Assembly: GCF_021730395.1 (NCBI RefSeq)
Contig: NC_069379.1
Coordinates: 25,394,501-25,458,500 of the forward strand
DNA: 64,000 bases
Direction of reading: 5' to 3'
Origin: Mercenaria mercenaria
Lineage: Eukaryota; Mollusca; Bivalvia; Venerida; Veneridae
A program made the translations under genes and the position numbers. Positions 12,001-27,000 of this stretch are shown here, one piece after another (positions within the stretch are counted from its first letter, which is position 1; each line of letters begins with the position of its first letter). Below the pieces are notes generated by a model that had not been told where the DNA came from, searched no databases, and was given only the letters and a program-made list of their open reading frames with translations.

Positions 12001-15000
12001 AAATATTGACTACATTAGAAAACCCGGATATATTAAGACTGATATTCTAAATGCTTTCATCATTATATAGTTAAAGCTAGGGGCTTGCTTGCAGTTTGAT
12101 TCTGCTTAGTGGAGAAAAAATGATATTTTAGTTCAAAATGGCGGTATTTCTTCATTTTTTGAGATACAATGTACCATAGGACACATTTTCAGAAGTGTGT
12201 TTATGATTTCACGATTTTTCAAACGAAAACGACCAGTTGATGGCTACATAAATTTTCTTCACAGCTCCAGTTAAAAAATCGTAAACATGGATGAAAATTG
12301 GATTTCTTTACAAGAAGAACAATTTAAGGGATATCTATAAATTTTGTTGAGTACATAATAATATTTTGTAGTTGAAAATTTAAATATGCTAATTTCGAAA
12401 TATTTTCCTGTAAATATATTCTGGTACAAGTCATATTTTGTTGTTTTATATTAACTATACGACATTTATATTGTATGACTGTTTTGTCGGGATGTCTTTT
12501 TGAAGTCCATAAACTAATTTTCATTGAAAGTTTGACAGAGTCCTGACACACGGTCGCGGTAGCAAAAATTGAATACATGATGCCTGAAACAGGACGATCG
12601 CGACACCTAAAATTGAATACATGATATTAAGGTTAGCCAAAGTACAACCGATAAATGAATAATGGGTATATGGTATTACCGACATTAAGAAAAAATTCAA
12701 AAAAGCAAATGTTGATAGTCGCTCGAACTGAACAAGTGTAAAAAGTATAATGCTGAATAACGTATGTCGATCTAGCTCGACATGAAAAAAGTGTAAATAT
12801 TTGAATGTACAAAGTCATATACTTCAAGCATTTCAAAACTTGTAAGCAATTGAATGTTGAATGTCAAACGAAAGACACCGCACGTTGGCCGCAAATACCC
12901 TTTCCTCAACGTATAAAAACGTATCGTCGTTTTGAACTCCAACCAACATTTCTCTCCTCGGTAGCAGAGACCTGCAAATCATGTCCATCCGCTGTAAAGA
13001 AGTGTTATAACCATAATTCGGATACGCTTGTTTGTACAGCAGTCATAACGGTTTGTATTTCTTTTGCATTTGTTTTTGCAGATTAACGGTGAGGCAAAGT
13101 TCACTGTTCCATTCAGTCGTATAGCAGACGAACTTGATCCTAACACGTATGAACCGCTTGCAGAGAAACTGGCAGGTCACCACTTGCAAATAAAAGCTTC
13201 TGTGACGGAAAGCATTAATAACATAACAAGAAACGCTACCGCCCAGGTTCGTATACTTCTAGTAAAACGAAAACAAAGTTTGTCCCCAGAAATAAAAGGT
13301 CGTAAGTTAAAAACAGTAGTTTTGAAAAACTTGAAAACAAAACTTTATATTACGTCTCGCAGATTTCTCACCCGAAAGTGTCTGTATTTATATTGCGACC
13401 CCGTAGCGAATGACATTACTGTCGTCTTTATAGAACAGAGGATCTGTGCGTATCGACAACAGTGGAAGGTCGTATTTGATACTCAGGACCTTTTCACTAT
13501 ACAATTGTTCTGTCAAAAAATAACATCATACTAAATCTTAAGATGTCATAGGTGGTAGGTGCGACCTTTTATTTCAGAGGATATTCCTAAAACTGACTGT
13601 AAAATACGTCGTAAGTAAGAGATAAAACTTTATATCATCAACAAAATGTCATTTTTGGTTTAATAAACAGTGATAGAAATTATAATATCGTGTTGATACT
13701 ATGACCCTTATGTACAGGTCATAAAAGGTAGAAAGGAACAGTTTCGACCTTAAATTTCTGGGATGTCAAAGTCAAACTGTGAAAGGCTGTTGCACCCTGT
13801 TAAACGCAAAATACCAAACAGTTAATACGAAATTATATTTGCCAAAATGTCATATTCCTGTTTAAATAACGAGCCAAAGATATCAATTAATGAATAGATT
13901 CTTACTAAATCACCATTGACATTTGTCACATAACTTTGTTTTAAAGAAATCTAAGCATTTTAGAGCAAAAAAGCTAGGCCTCTTGTTCCCATGTCAAGTA
14001 GAACATGTTACATGTTTTGCCTCAAACCAGATTGATAAAACATTATATGTTTTCAATTAGTTTAAAATTAACGTTCATTAGTCGAAGAGAATTTGATCAT
14101 TTATTCACCGTGTTAAAAAAAGCAAAACAGTTACAATTTATCATTTGGTTATAAGCATTAGCTGTTTGACATATAGCAGTTGGCATATGACATATATAGC
14201 ATTCTTTATGTAGCAATTAGCATTATAATTTTGCATTCAGTATGAAGGATTTAGTATTAAGTAATCGACACGTTGCAATTGTTTCATTTAGTATATGGCA
14301 ATTAGCATAGCACTCAATCCTTTTGAGTTTGAGAAAGAATTTATAGTAAAAATACGCAAGAAGTTTGCTATACACGTTTTGTGTTAATTACACTCGATTC
14401 CGTGCAGTGTTTTTTTCATTGTAAACTGTCTGTTTTACGTAGTTAATTAAGTTTAGAAACTCAGTCCTATATGCTATAGGTTCAAAATTATAGTCCAAAA
14501 TGACATTGTCTAATTTATTCTATTGCCAACATTTTGCAGGTATTATTTTACAAGGAGCCATACAAAGTGTCGTTTGATACTTCGTCCAGTATGCCGTTTT
14601 TTAAGCCGGGCTTAATCTATAAAGGACAGGTATGTACAACGTTCAGGTATATTGTATGTTTATACATATTTAAGACTTATATTTACTATGTTTTTCATCT
14701 GTTATATATCTGTCTTCCACAAACATCTCTGCCGTGCACTTCAGCCAGACACTGTCCGGACTAAATTCACAGGGGATACACCCTCGAGCACTGTCCTGAC
14801 TGAATTCATAGGGGATACACCCTTGAGCACAGTCTGGACTAAATACACTGTGGCTACGCCCTCGAGACGTCGTAGACACTGTTAGGACTAAATTCACCGG
14901 GGCTATGCCCTTGAGACGTCGTACAGACACTGTACGGACAAAATTCACCGGGGCTACACCCTCGAGACGTCGCACAGACACTGTCCGGACTGAATTCACC

Positions 15001-18000
15001 AGGGCTACGCCCTCAAGACATCGCACAGACACTGTCCGGACTAAATACACCGGGGCTAGGCCTTCGAAACGTCGCACAGACACTGTCCGGACTAAATACA
15101 CTGGGGCTATGCCCTTGAAACGTATTCCCTCATGCTATATTTTAAGGACTATGCTATTTTGACAGTGCAAAATTCCTATGTAAAACTGAGATTGTCGTTA
15201 CAACGCGAGAAATGCTCGGGGTTCAAAGAGAAACTAATAATAATAAAAAATGTATCTCCGAGTAAATTATAAAGTATCAATGACACTCAAAAACATGTTC
15301 CAACAGTGCACAAGAGGAAAATGCACAGGAATTTTCGGGGTAAGTATTTGGTACCGTAAGTCTCTTATATCTATACAATATATATATTCATCAATCAAGG
15401 ATATGTCAGTGTAAATGAGCTGAGCGTTAGTTTTCTAAGAAAACGTCGTTAAACTGGGTTACACAAATCATACGTGCACCAATATTTTACAAAAATATGT
15501 CCGCCATGTTTTCTTCAGTGAACGAAGTAAAAGGATTATTTTACCTTAGAATTCCTTATTGTATAGTGCGATTCACTTTCTAATCTAAATAAAGTATCAC
15601 TTTTTTATAACATTCCACTGTCCGATCTTTCTGATCACGTAACGATCACTCACAATTACAAAATAAAACCAATGTGTCATCAATATTATCACTTTACACG
15701 GCTTCTTGGACATGACGGCCTACTAACATGAAATTTGTAAACATACGCCAACCAAACAAATGATGAAAGATCGGGACTTTTTCAAAGATATGTTTTATTT
15801 CCAGTAATTTTCTGATATTCTAACGAAATAGCAACCGAATTCTATGCACAGAAATGACGAAGAAGTTATGCAATATAGCTTTTAGTTTTAATTTTGGATC
15901 TATCTTTTTACAGCCCAACAATAGACATGTATGTGTCACAAATACGGCTTGTCCTCGAAATCAGTGTCAAAGGTTACTAGAACATAAATAAAATAAATAA
16001 ACAATCGCTTACAATGTTCCTGTAAGTCCCATCAGCTGAAACGGCTCGTAATATACGTTCATATATATTCTGTACCGGAAACATCGACAATCACAGTTCG
16101 ATCTTTTCCACGAACATTTAAAAATTATTTTTATTCCTTTATTTACATTTCAAGCATGACGTTTCATATATACATTGAAGAACGTAAATTTCGTGCTTTT
16201 CGACCCTCGTGGTGTGTAAATTTTTGTAATTAAAAGTATGGTGTATTCGACAAACCATTTGTAATTTCAGGCGGTAAATATCATTGACAGTATTATTTAT
16301 ATTATCGGGATTTAATTGAATATATAAGTTTAATAGTTGCAAAAGAAAAACGTAGACATAATTGTTCACTTCACAGGAATGAAAATCAGCGTGAGAATTG
16401 AATAATGGTAAATATTTCAAACATTACTTCTATAGATGCCTCCATGACCGGATGGCCACGGTCGCTGACTTTGAATTCCTTGCCACCGGCGTGGGATGGT
16501 GTAAGGAAGCCACCAGCTGACTTTTCGAAGGTCTCTGCCTCTATCTGGTACTCAACTGAGCCCCAAAAATGTTTGGAGGGGCACCTGGAGGTTTTCCCCA
16601 CCAAAAAAAAAAAAAAAAAAAAAAAAAATGGAAAAAGTTAATTGTATCGTTTTGATGTTACTCTAAACCCAACAAAATAAAAAAGATAAACATTTTCCCC
16701 ATAGTTGTTTGTTTGTTTGCTTGTTTTTATTTTTATATAAATGAATATGCAAAAGGGTATTTGTTTGTATCAGTGTAACGTCAAAGTATAATATTATAAT
16801 TATACATATACAGTGAACGCCGAAAGCATACTATTTTCACGAGGGGTTAATGCTTTGATGTTACATGTAAAACAAACATATCCCTACTGTATAAAGGTAA
16901 AGGTCTCTTTTTATTTTTTATTATAGTGTCACCCTTATTGAAAGGGCCAGCCAAATTGGCTTATAAGACACCTTTATTGTGCTAGCCAACTACCTCCCAA
17001 CTCCTACCACTTTGCCAGGCGCCATTTTTTGAAAATGCAGCTTTCTAAAAGGCTAGTTAGAATTCTCGATGTACGCTTGTAAATAAATAATATTATTACA
17101 AAATTAATACTGCTATTTTGGTGCACTTTTCGGACTTACGATAAAGTCAAATATATATTTAATATATTAATTTGAGCAATACACTCCCTGTAAATGCGCA
17201 CTACGTACAAGCGCTCAGGCCCTTCTCGCACACCATACTTATAGTTGGGACTTCTTTAATGTGTAAAGGCATGTGCACAAAAATGACAAATTTTACCCAC
17301 ACATGGTTAATTTTAATGTGTTTTTTTAGAAAAGTAATAAATGGAAATAGAAAACTAGCTCTCAGCTCATTTACACGGATAGTTCAGCTTTACTATGCAT
17401 GTTATACTTTTTCGCATTTATGCTTGATGATATAGAATACTTACCCCGAAAATTGTGTCCCGAACATACTGATAACTTTTCCCACTTTAGTCTTTTAATT
17501 AAAGTAAGAGTTCAGCACTGCATGGTTTTAATGTATTGTTACACTGGAATAAAATTTGTTTTACAATAACTTCGAAATTTCTCAGAAATAATATCATGTA
17601 CCCCACCCACCTAATTCATAATTTCAGAATAACATAGGCCTTAACGGCATAAATCAGCAGCGAGATTTTCACCAAATTGAAAATTAAATTATTTAGATGT
17701 ACAAAACCTTTACTGGGTTATTATATATGACATAAATTTATTACTATTCAGGTGTCAATAACCCAGGCCAATGGGAATCCTGTGGTTTCTACAAAACCGG
17801 AAGTTAAGCTCATTGCGAATGTGAAATTCTACGACCCAAAGGCGCATAAGTACAGGGCCCATTTCCTCAAGGAGCAAATGTTTACCCCTCCATCGACAGG
17901 AGCTCTTACGTTCAGTGGGGACCACCGGAAAATGCAACTTCTTACATATGAGGTATTGTAAACGTCAGACAAAAAATTCCCCTTCGTAATAATAACTGTA

Positions 18001-21000
18001 TTGACGAAAGGGTTTACTAAACCAAGGGGACATTAGGGGAACCACCAGGGGCGGGGAAGAGGGGCCCTTTTGCCTGGGAATATATTTGTAATAAATTTTA
18101 AACCTGGTAAGAATAGCTAAAAAAAGAAGGTTATATTTTTTCAGTCGATGAAATTGTTGCAAACCCCCCAATTTTTTTTATAATACAAATTTTGTTTAGT
18201 TTTTGTCTAAAAAAATAAAGTAAAAAGGAGAAACAAAAGTCAATGACTACATTTAAAAACTCGGAGTAAATGGGAAACCAAAGATTTGGTTGAGGATGGT
18301 AAAGGGGGAACCTTTAAAAATTTTTTTTCGCATGTACCCAGTTTTGATAAACCGAACGTCCTGTAAAACCCACAATCTTTTTTTTTCCCTTCTTTGATCT
18401 TCAAATTTTGACAGATTTAATTATTTTTTTGGACCCAAATAACTGACAATTCTTGGAATTAATAAATTTGGTAACACGAATAGGTGTTTTTTGTAACGTG
18501 TCACTGTTTATATTCAAACGTGTTCCACATTATTGTAAACAGTCTTTGTTTACCAAAAAAGGTCCGTCCCAAAGGGCTCCCGACAAAAAAGGATATCAAA
18601 AAACCATACGGGGCTCACGGAAAAAGGAAACATAAAGTTTCGCAAAACTCTCCGTGGTATTTTTTAAAGTTTCTCATCTTTTTAAAAGGGTTTTTCTAAT
18701 TAAGAATGTTTTGAACGAACAAAACCGAAATTTTTTGTTGGTGAGGAAGCTAAAATCGTTTAGAACATTTTGTAGGAAACCATTTTTCATTTTCAGTTTT
18801 TTCTTTCTCTATTCTTTTTCTAAAAATACTGTGAAAAACACATTAAAAATAAAAAAATTTATCCCGCACCTCGAATCTGCAACACCATTAACATTCGCAC
18901 ATTTTTACATCCCACTCAGTCATCAACTGCAAAAGTAAACATACCGCACAATGTATTTCATGACACCCATTATCAACCCACCATACAATCATACCGACCA
19001 TACTTTCATACCACACCAGAAAATCGTATGCCAAAAAACAGACACACCATGAAATCATACCAACCAGCAATCATACCGTACCTATAACATACGCACATGT
19101 AACAGGCACACCATTTTATCATTTCACATCAACAGCAAACAGTACCAATAATATACCCCAAAATTAAAACATTCACACCATTTTATCATTCACATCATAC
19201 AGTCGACAGTCCCATTTATCAACTGCCAATGTAATAAAAGGCGCACCAGATTTTTTTCACATCAACAGTCAAACAGCCCATAAAACCTACTGCACAATTA
19301 ACATGGCACCCCAAAGTTTCTTTTTCACATCAACAGTCTACGTACCTTTTAAAACAAACTAAACAGTAACCATACACAAAAGTAACAAACACACCCTGTT
19401 TAACCAAACCATGAATCAACCGCCAATGTAACTATGACAAAAAAAGCTGTGATCAACACCATTTTACATCGCATCCCACATCTAAAACCCGCCCCAGAAC
19501 CTCCCGCACCAAGAATCAAACCACACCAAAAATCAGCCGCACCTTGTAACATACGTGCAATCATAATGAACAAAGTTTTCTGGTTAAAGCCGAAAAAGTA
19601 ACCTTTTATTCGTGTCGCACCATGTTACAGCAAAACCTTTCAACTGACCTTTACTATAACAAAATTTTTTAAATCCGGCACAATAAAAACATTACTTCAC
19701 TTAAATCCCCGCCGCTTCAGGATTTTTTAGGTTTACGGTGTCAATTTAATCTCTGTGTAATACTCAGAATTCCACTAAAGTCGGTGCTTGGGAGTTTGAG
19801 GGACGCTGCACTTTCCATTACCTCTCATGAACAGACTCTCTGCTATTATTTTGCTTGGTTCCATTCTATGCTTGTAAAGGATCTTCTTACAGATTTTATT
19901 ACTTACTTCTTACATATTTTATAACTAATTCTGTTTTTTTCGCGGGCGTGGGCAAAAATGCCACACCCCCTTAATGGGCTGATGGACTTATGAAGGCCTT
20001 GTCTATGCTGTAAGTGTCTTGATCTTTATTTTCATATTATTATTCATGTTTGTATTCCAGTATTGATAATTTTCTTTCCATGTAGGATGACCTTTTACAC
20101 ACTGTGAACACACACACACTGATGAATCTGATGACCAGAGAGACTGAGGTTCTATGACGTGTATGTGTTCGCCCACCCATAGAGAACCCCTGTATGAAAA
20201 CCATTGTATGAAAAATCATGTACAAAACAATCAGCGCATGCTGAGTCAAACTTTTGCCGCCCCCCATAAAAAACACCGAAAACAAAAAACCCCTGACAAA
20301 TTAAATCAAGCCTTTTAATTAAATTTGTTCAAGCCCCCCATAGAAAACTCTGACAAACAGAAAACCCCGACAATTATTCGAGCCTCGGTTAAACTTGTTG
20401 CAAGCCGCCCATAGAAAACACCTTACAACAGAAAACCCCTGTACGAATTAATCAGAGCCTGCTGAGTTAAACTTGTTGCAAGCCGCCCATAGAAAACACC
20501 TGTACAACAGAAAACCCCTGTACGAATTAATCAGCCTGCATTAAACATTTTTGAAAACCCCGCCCAAAAAACACCTGTACAACAAAAAAAACCCCTTCGA
20601 AAATCAACCCCTGTTAAGTTAAACGTTCAAGCCCCCCAAAGAAAACACCTGTACAACAGAAAACCCTTGTACAAATTTAACAGAGCCTGTTAGTTAAATT
20701 TGTTGCAAACCGCCCATAAAAACACCTGTACACAGAAAAACCCCTGTACAATTTAAATCAAGCCTGCTGATTTAAACCTTTGCAAGCCCCCCATAAAAAC
20801 ACCTGTACAACAAAAAAACCCCTGTACGAATTAATCAACCCTGCTGATTAAATTTGTGCAAGCCACCCATAGAAAACACCTGTACAATAGAAAACCCCTG
20901 TACGAATTAATCAGAGCCTGCTGAGTTAAACTTGTTGCAAGCCACCCATAGAAAACACCTGTACAAAAAAAACCCCTGTACGAAAAAAACGACCCGCTGA

Positions 21001-24000
21001 GTTTTAATTTTTGTTGCAACCCCCCATAGAAAACACCTGTACACAAAAACCCTTGAAAATTTAATTTAGAGCCTGCTGATTAAACTTTGCAAGCCACCTA
21101 TAAAAAAACATCTGCCAAACAAAAACCCCTGTAAAATTTAAACAGGCAGCTTAAGTTAAAACCCCTTACAACAGAAAACCCTTGTCGAAAAATCAGACCT
21201 CGGGTTTAAAAAACTTGTTGCAAGCCGCCCATAGAAAACACCTGTACAACAGAAAACCCTTGTACGAAATAATCGGAGCCTGCTTAAGTTAAACTTGTTG
21301 CAAGCCACCCATAGAAAATACCTGTACAACAGAAAACCCTTGTATTCGTAGAAATAGTCTGCACTGTAGAAAACCGCTGTACATGTACAAAAAAAACCCT
21401 GTACGAAAAAATAAGCGGCTGCTTCTCGGTACCCATGAAAACCCCTTGAAACTTTATGGGGTCCCTGCGGGGAACCCTAAAACCCCCTGTGCAATGTAAG
21501 CGGCCCTACTGTCGGTCCCCAGAACATGCAACGAATCGGCACCTGTTGCTCGGTACCCGTAGTCAACCTCTGAACCATATAAAATCCATGTACGTAGTAA
21601 TGAACGGCTACTGAATTACACTTATTGCTCGATAACTATCAAATAAGCCCTGTCCGCGACCACATTTTTTGCTCCAGCCAGACTATTTTGTTACGAAATA
21701 GGTTTGAACATGCTTTAAAAAATTGAAATGAAAAAGAGGTAATTCCGATTTTTTTTAAAATAAAACGTTCTAACAAAAAAGCACATAACACGATAATAAA
21801 ATTTTGATCTCTTTTTCAATTTCAGGTCATTGCAAACGACCGGATGGTGCATTCTGGGGTCGTGTATAATAATGCGTCGAATTCGATGTCCTTATCATTT
21901 CCGGTAACTGACAAAATGAAACCGTATGGAAAAATTGTTGCTTATTACTTCAAGAACAATATTTGGAACGCGGATGCTCTTTACTTCGATGTTCAAGAAG
22001 ATTCAAAGAAATTCAAAAACAAGGTAAAATAGTTTTTTTTTTGTTTAAAAAAATCGTCATGAATGACACTTCATCCGAAAAGCACTGTATTAAGTTTAAT
22101 TATGAAATGTTGTTTGAAAACCTTATCATAACATGATAAGTGGGGGCCTAAAACGTCTTAATGAGTTGATGTTTTATTTTGACGGCCCAAATAAAAAATT
22201 GATTGGACTCCTAAAACAGTTGGGAAAAACGAAACGAAACTTAAGGTAAAGTGGGTTAAAAACCGACCGTTCAGCTTTTTTCAAAAAACTTTCCCAAAAA
22301 ATTTGAGGATCTTACTCTTTTCATATGATAATCAACGAAAAGGCAGACCTCTTTTATACCATTTGCGATTTTAATTTTAAATCTTTTCAAATTACTGCAG
22401 GATAACACTAAAAAGTTTTCACCCCCCCAAAATTTGTTAAATTAAGGTATCCGATCCACAAATAGGTAAAAAACGATGACGGTGACCCCATGTTTTTAGG
22501 TATCACAAAAGATTGTGTCTGCTGTAAGAATTAGTAAAAAAGCAAAAATATTCGGGAATTTACACAGTCATTTTTTTTCGCTGTAAATAAGAATTTTAAT
22601 TGTAATAACTTTCTGTTGAAGTATCACTGAAAACTATAAAGTGAAAAAAATAATAATAATAACAATTCGGTGACTTATTTTGTCATGTAATTTATTTTCT
22701 TTTTTCAGTCGACAATGCAGTTTCAGATGATACCAAAATCATATGAGCTTACAAGGCATCAATATTTGATATATCTCTAGCAATTTTCTGTAGAACTTTC
22801 TTATTTGTGGATCTAATCCATCTTTCTTTCAAATTTAGTCAATTAACTTTAATTAATAACTGATCAAATTTTATCATAATTACGCGATTCATTTTCTATA
22901 TATTTACATTCGCCCAATATTTTCCAAAAAAAATTTAGACGTCTTTTCGTATGAAAGCAAAAGATAGCCAAAAGTTACGTCATCGGGGGCTTGGAAAACC
23001 AGCCCCTGTTTTGACGACGTCCGCGTAAAAGTCTGGGAAACGTTCTGAGATGACGCGCTTTGTTCCGTCTGTGCACAAATGGCCGGGAAACTTTTTTTTA
23101 ATGTTAAATGCCCAAAAAAATTGTGCAATTTATAATATATCTTGTTTACAAAAGGGAAAAGGGAAATATAATGTAAATTTTTAGAAACGAAATAAATTTT
23201 TTTTTTTCGTTTTCATGAAAAATGAAAAACAGAAAAGATCGGCAAATTAAACAGAATCACACGGCGTGATTCATTTTTAATTTGCCGATACTATTCGTAT
23301 TCTTTTTCGCTGAACACCAAAAAAAATTAAAACTCTTTCTTAAATATTTAAAAAAAAAAAAAAAATTATAAAATATAGGAATTTTTGTTTGTTCAGTGAA
23401 ATAAAATTTTTTTTCCAATGGAACAAAAACGATATTTTAAGGGGGGGCTAGCCACAATGAAAATGACTTTTTTTGGGCTCACGATGAAAAAAAACGAAAT
23501 TTCACGCCAAAAAAATTTTCTTTTTTTTTTCATGTGAAAAAACTCTTTTTTCGCAAATTTTTAAAAGTCAAAAATGCGGAAAAAACACAAAAGCTAACGC
23601 AGATACGTCATTTTAACGACGTCACGTCATTATGGCCCCGGATCACAACCTCGGTATAACAATTTGTTTCAGCGCGACGGAGGCCCGGGCACATTCGGTA
23701 AAAAAGTGAAAATAAAAATGATAATCACGTTTCAAAATTTACACTTTTATTTCACGAGAAAACCAAATTCACTTGAAAACATAAAAAAATATATAAATAC
23801 TACCGAACAACTATAAAAATGAATTTTCTTTTTTAAACCACCAATTGGATTAGAACTTGTAGTACTGATTCAAAAAAAAAAAAAAATGAACATGCCCCTA
23901 ACGCATTCAAGCATAACACGCGTAAAAACGATAATAAAACAATGTCACTCAACGTCAAAAAATTTTCCACGAAATGCGGGGGAATTCAGTTTTTTTTTAC

Positions 24001-27000
24001 GTTGACGTCATTTCGTTGAATTACCGTTTGGGCCGATGACGAAACGCTTTGCCACGAACGCGCATACATAAAAGGTGTTAAAACACGCGAGCGCAAAAAT
24101 CCTCTGTTAACACACGTTTTCTCTCCGTTAAAACCCCCCAAAAGTGACAAGAACACTTTTATCAAAACATTTCAAGCCCACACCAAACAGCCTGAAACAA
24201 CCCCCTTCTTTGTATTATATTTCCCATGTCATTTCTTTCTCTTCCGAAACTTGGCAAAATACATATTTATAAACATGATAAAAAAGGACTTATTGTTTTA
24301 AAAAGGGTTTTTAGAGTATGTTAAAAAGTTTCTTTTTAACTTGCTTTAACAAATGAACAAAACAAAACACAGAAAGCAAATGCAGTGATATATGTTTTCG
24401 ATGCAAGCAGAGACTAAACAAAAACCAAATATATACTCACGTAGTTTTACAATATAAATTTACACAACACATTTAAATACCCCAAAATTTAAACATTATA
24501 ATATTGTTCTTTCTTGTTCGTTTGAACAGTAAAGTGAAGGTTTTTGAAGATCCTGACCCCAAAACCGATTATATTTTCTTTCAGAAGCTAGTCCTTTTGA
24601 CAAAGTGACTTCAAAAACCAGGAACCGTGAGTGATGGGAACCCACTGATCCAATGCATTGGTAAATCTTCGGCCGAAAACCAAGTTATGATCTGGCAAAG
24701 GGAAATGAGTCACAAGAACGATGTAAGATGTATCAAAATTTTTCTATCTTTCGTCCACCGAGCACATCTACACATTTTTAAGTCGTTTTAGGGGAAAAAT
24801 TGATTTTTGGAAAAAAAATTTTACTTTTTGCTTTGACGGGGAAGCTTTGAACAAATACAAAAAATTTTATGGTTAAACAACAATGAGGCAAAATTCTTTT
24901 CATTGAGTTTATTTACTTTTAAATCCCAGTTAAACTTGATGAATAATAGTATCTGTCTTTGTTTACGAAGGAGAAAAAATATTTCCACTGATTCAAAAAA
25001 CCTGACTGATATTTTCTTGTTTTCGTATACATATAGGTTTTTTTATCTGACAGACTATTATTCTTGCATATCGTATTAATAAATAACGCAAATAGAAATA
25101 CTTTCTCCGTAGCACTATTTCTTATTGTGTGTGCACAAAGCGCGAATTTTAAACACCTAAGAAAGTGACTCATGTTTTTCAGTACGCCAAAGCAACGTTC
25201 CACTTTTATTTTTATCGTTTAACGTAACGGTGTTTTTTCCCAAAAAAATTTTTATATATAAAAAATTAATATTTTGAACTAGAAATATAATTAAGGAACG
25301 GAGAGAAGCATAAAGATACCTGTTTTTTTTCGATTTTAGTTTAAAATAAAAAAAATAATGAATCGCTATTTTGTCAAAACGCAGAGAGCATCTCAGGGGG
25401 CAAGAGGGGTTTTTGTCAGAGGGGTAAAATCATTGGAAACGCCATCCGGTGTGCAAGAAATGGGTTTTGGATTTGGGTCGCCGTCCGGCACCACGCCACG
25501 ACCCCCAGGCGAAAGTTTGATAGTCGGGAAAAAAAGTTTACTTTTCTACGTACGGTCATGTCACAAGTAGCGAGATAAAAAGCCAAACTTGTTTCTTTCC
25601 CCCGTGCCCTTTTCAAAATACATCGTTTTTTCCTTTTACTCTACCGCTTTTCACAGTTATGTAACTTTCATCAAATCCATCCAGTTTAAAAATGGGGGTG
25701 TCCGAAAAGAGCTCTGAGAGAAGCGAAAAGTAAAAAAAAAAGCACGAGTTCACACGGTAATCTTTTTTTCGCAGAAAGGGTTCCAACTCGCGGTCGGGGA
25801 TTTGTCGCAAAGCGGGGGAAAAATTAGGGCCCGGGCGCCTACATTACGTAATTTTTTCGAATTTTTTTTCCCATATTTTTTTCAAGTTTGAATGAAAACA
25901 ACCAGTGAGACGGAGCCCACATGTGTACTTTTCCAGTCAAAACACTTTTCAGTGCAGATCCTTTTTCTTAATTTAAACATTTCTGTCATTGACGGGGGTC
26001 TGTCTTTGTAGAAGTGGGCCTAGTGATAAATCAGCCTACTTGTAAAAATTTTTTGCTCATATTTGCAGTACTCAAGGTTTTTTTTTAGGGTGCACGTATT
26101 AAAAAATTATTGTACATTATTCTTCATAAAAACTACTTTTTTCCTGGATCCCCCCAAAGTTTAACGGGAAAAAAAACGTGTGCAAACAAGGAAATTCCGG
26201 CGAAAATACCCGATTTATTTTTAAAATTTTTCCCCAGGGACTAAATGTAATTCGCGCAGTTTGACATCGTATCGGGCGTCTTTTTTCTTTCAAAAAAAAC
26301 CCTCCTTGAAGTTTTTTTTAAAGAGCAATCAAAACATAATGTTTTACTGATCAGAAACTAACCCCAAAAGCGCTGCCCCCAACCATTTTTCGTACTCTTT
26401 TTCTTCCCTTTTTTACTCCCCTTTTAGAACCTGCGTAAATTAAATTTTGAGAAAACCGGAATTTTAAAGAATCGCGTGTTTACCTGGGGCGATTCTTTGT
26501 TTTGGGTACATATTTATGTTTTGGGAAGTATAAGTCTAGTGTTTATCTAATTCTCAAAGAATTATATAAACACCCGGGAAACTTGCCAACTTTCGACTCA
26601 CCTATCCAACTGCGTGGCCGTACTCAATAAACTCGAATAAAGATTTTTCTTGAAAGTGATCGGTCCACCAAATTGTGAAATAAAGAACAATTTTTGGGAA
26701 TTTTAGTTTTAATAATAAGATAAAAACGCTTAAAAAAACCCTTTAAATGGCTTTTGAAGGTTTTTATTTTTCCGGGGCCCGGATACGGAATTTAAAACAT
26801 TTTACCGTTTCCAAGAACAAAGGGAAGGGAAATAAAAATGTACCGGAACGCAATCACACATGAAAAAAAAACATAAATCGCGTGAAAAGTATTTTTATGC
26901 AAGAAAGCGACAATACACGTTTGTTTGTGTATTAACCTTTCAAAGCCCTTGCGATATTTTGTGACCTTTTAAACCTTTTGGTCTCGGTCACAAACAACCC

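Noticed and set aside
14670-15101. 143-codon minus-strand frame
   Set aside because: Translation of the 51-bp minisatellite. No start context or transcript signal.
22711-22760. Candidate MG6 exon after ttttttcag (tcgacaatgcag)
   Set aside because: Stops follow quickly in every usable frame and there is no donor; 24585-24722 is the better candidate.
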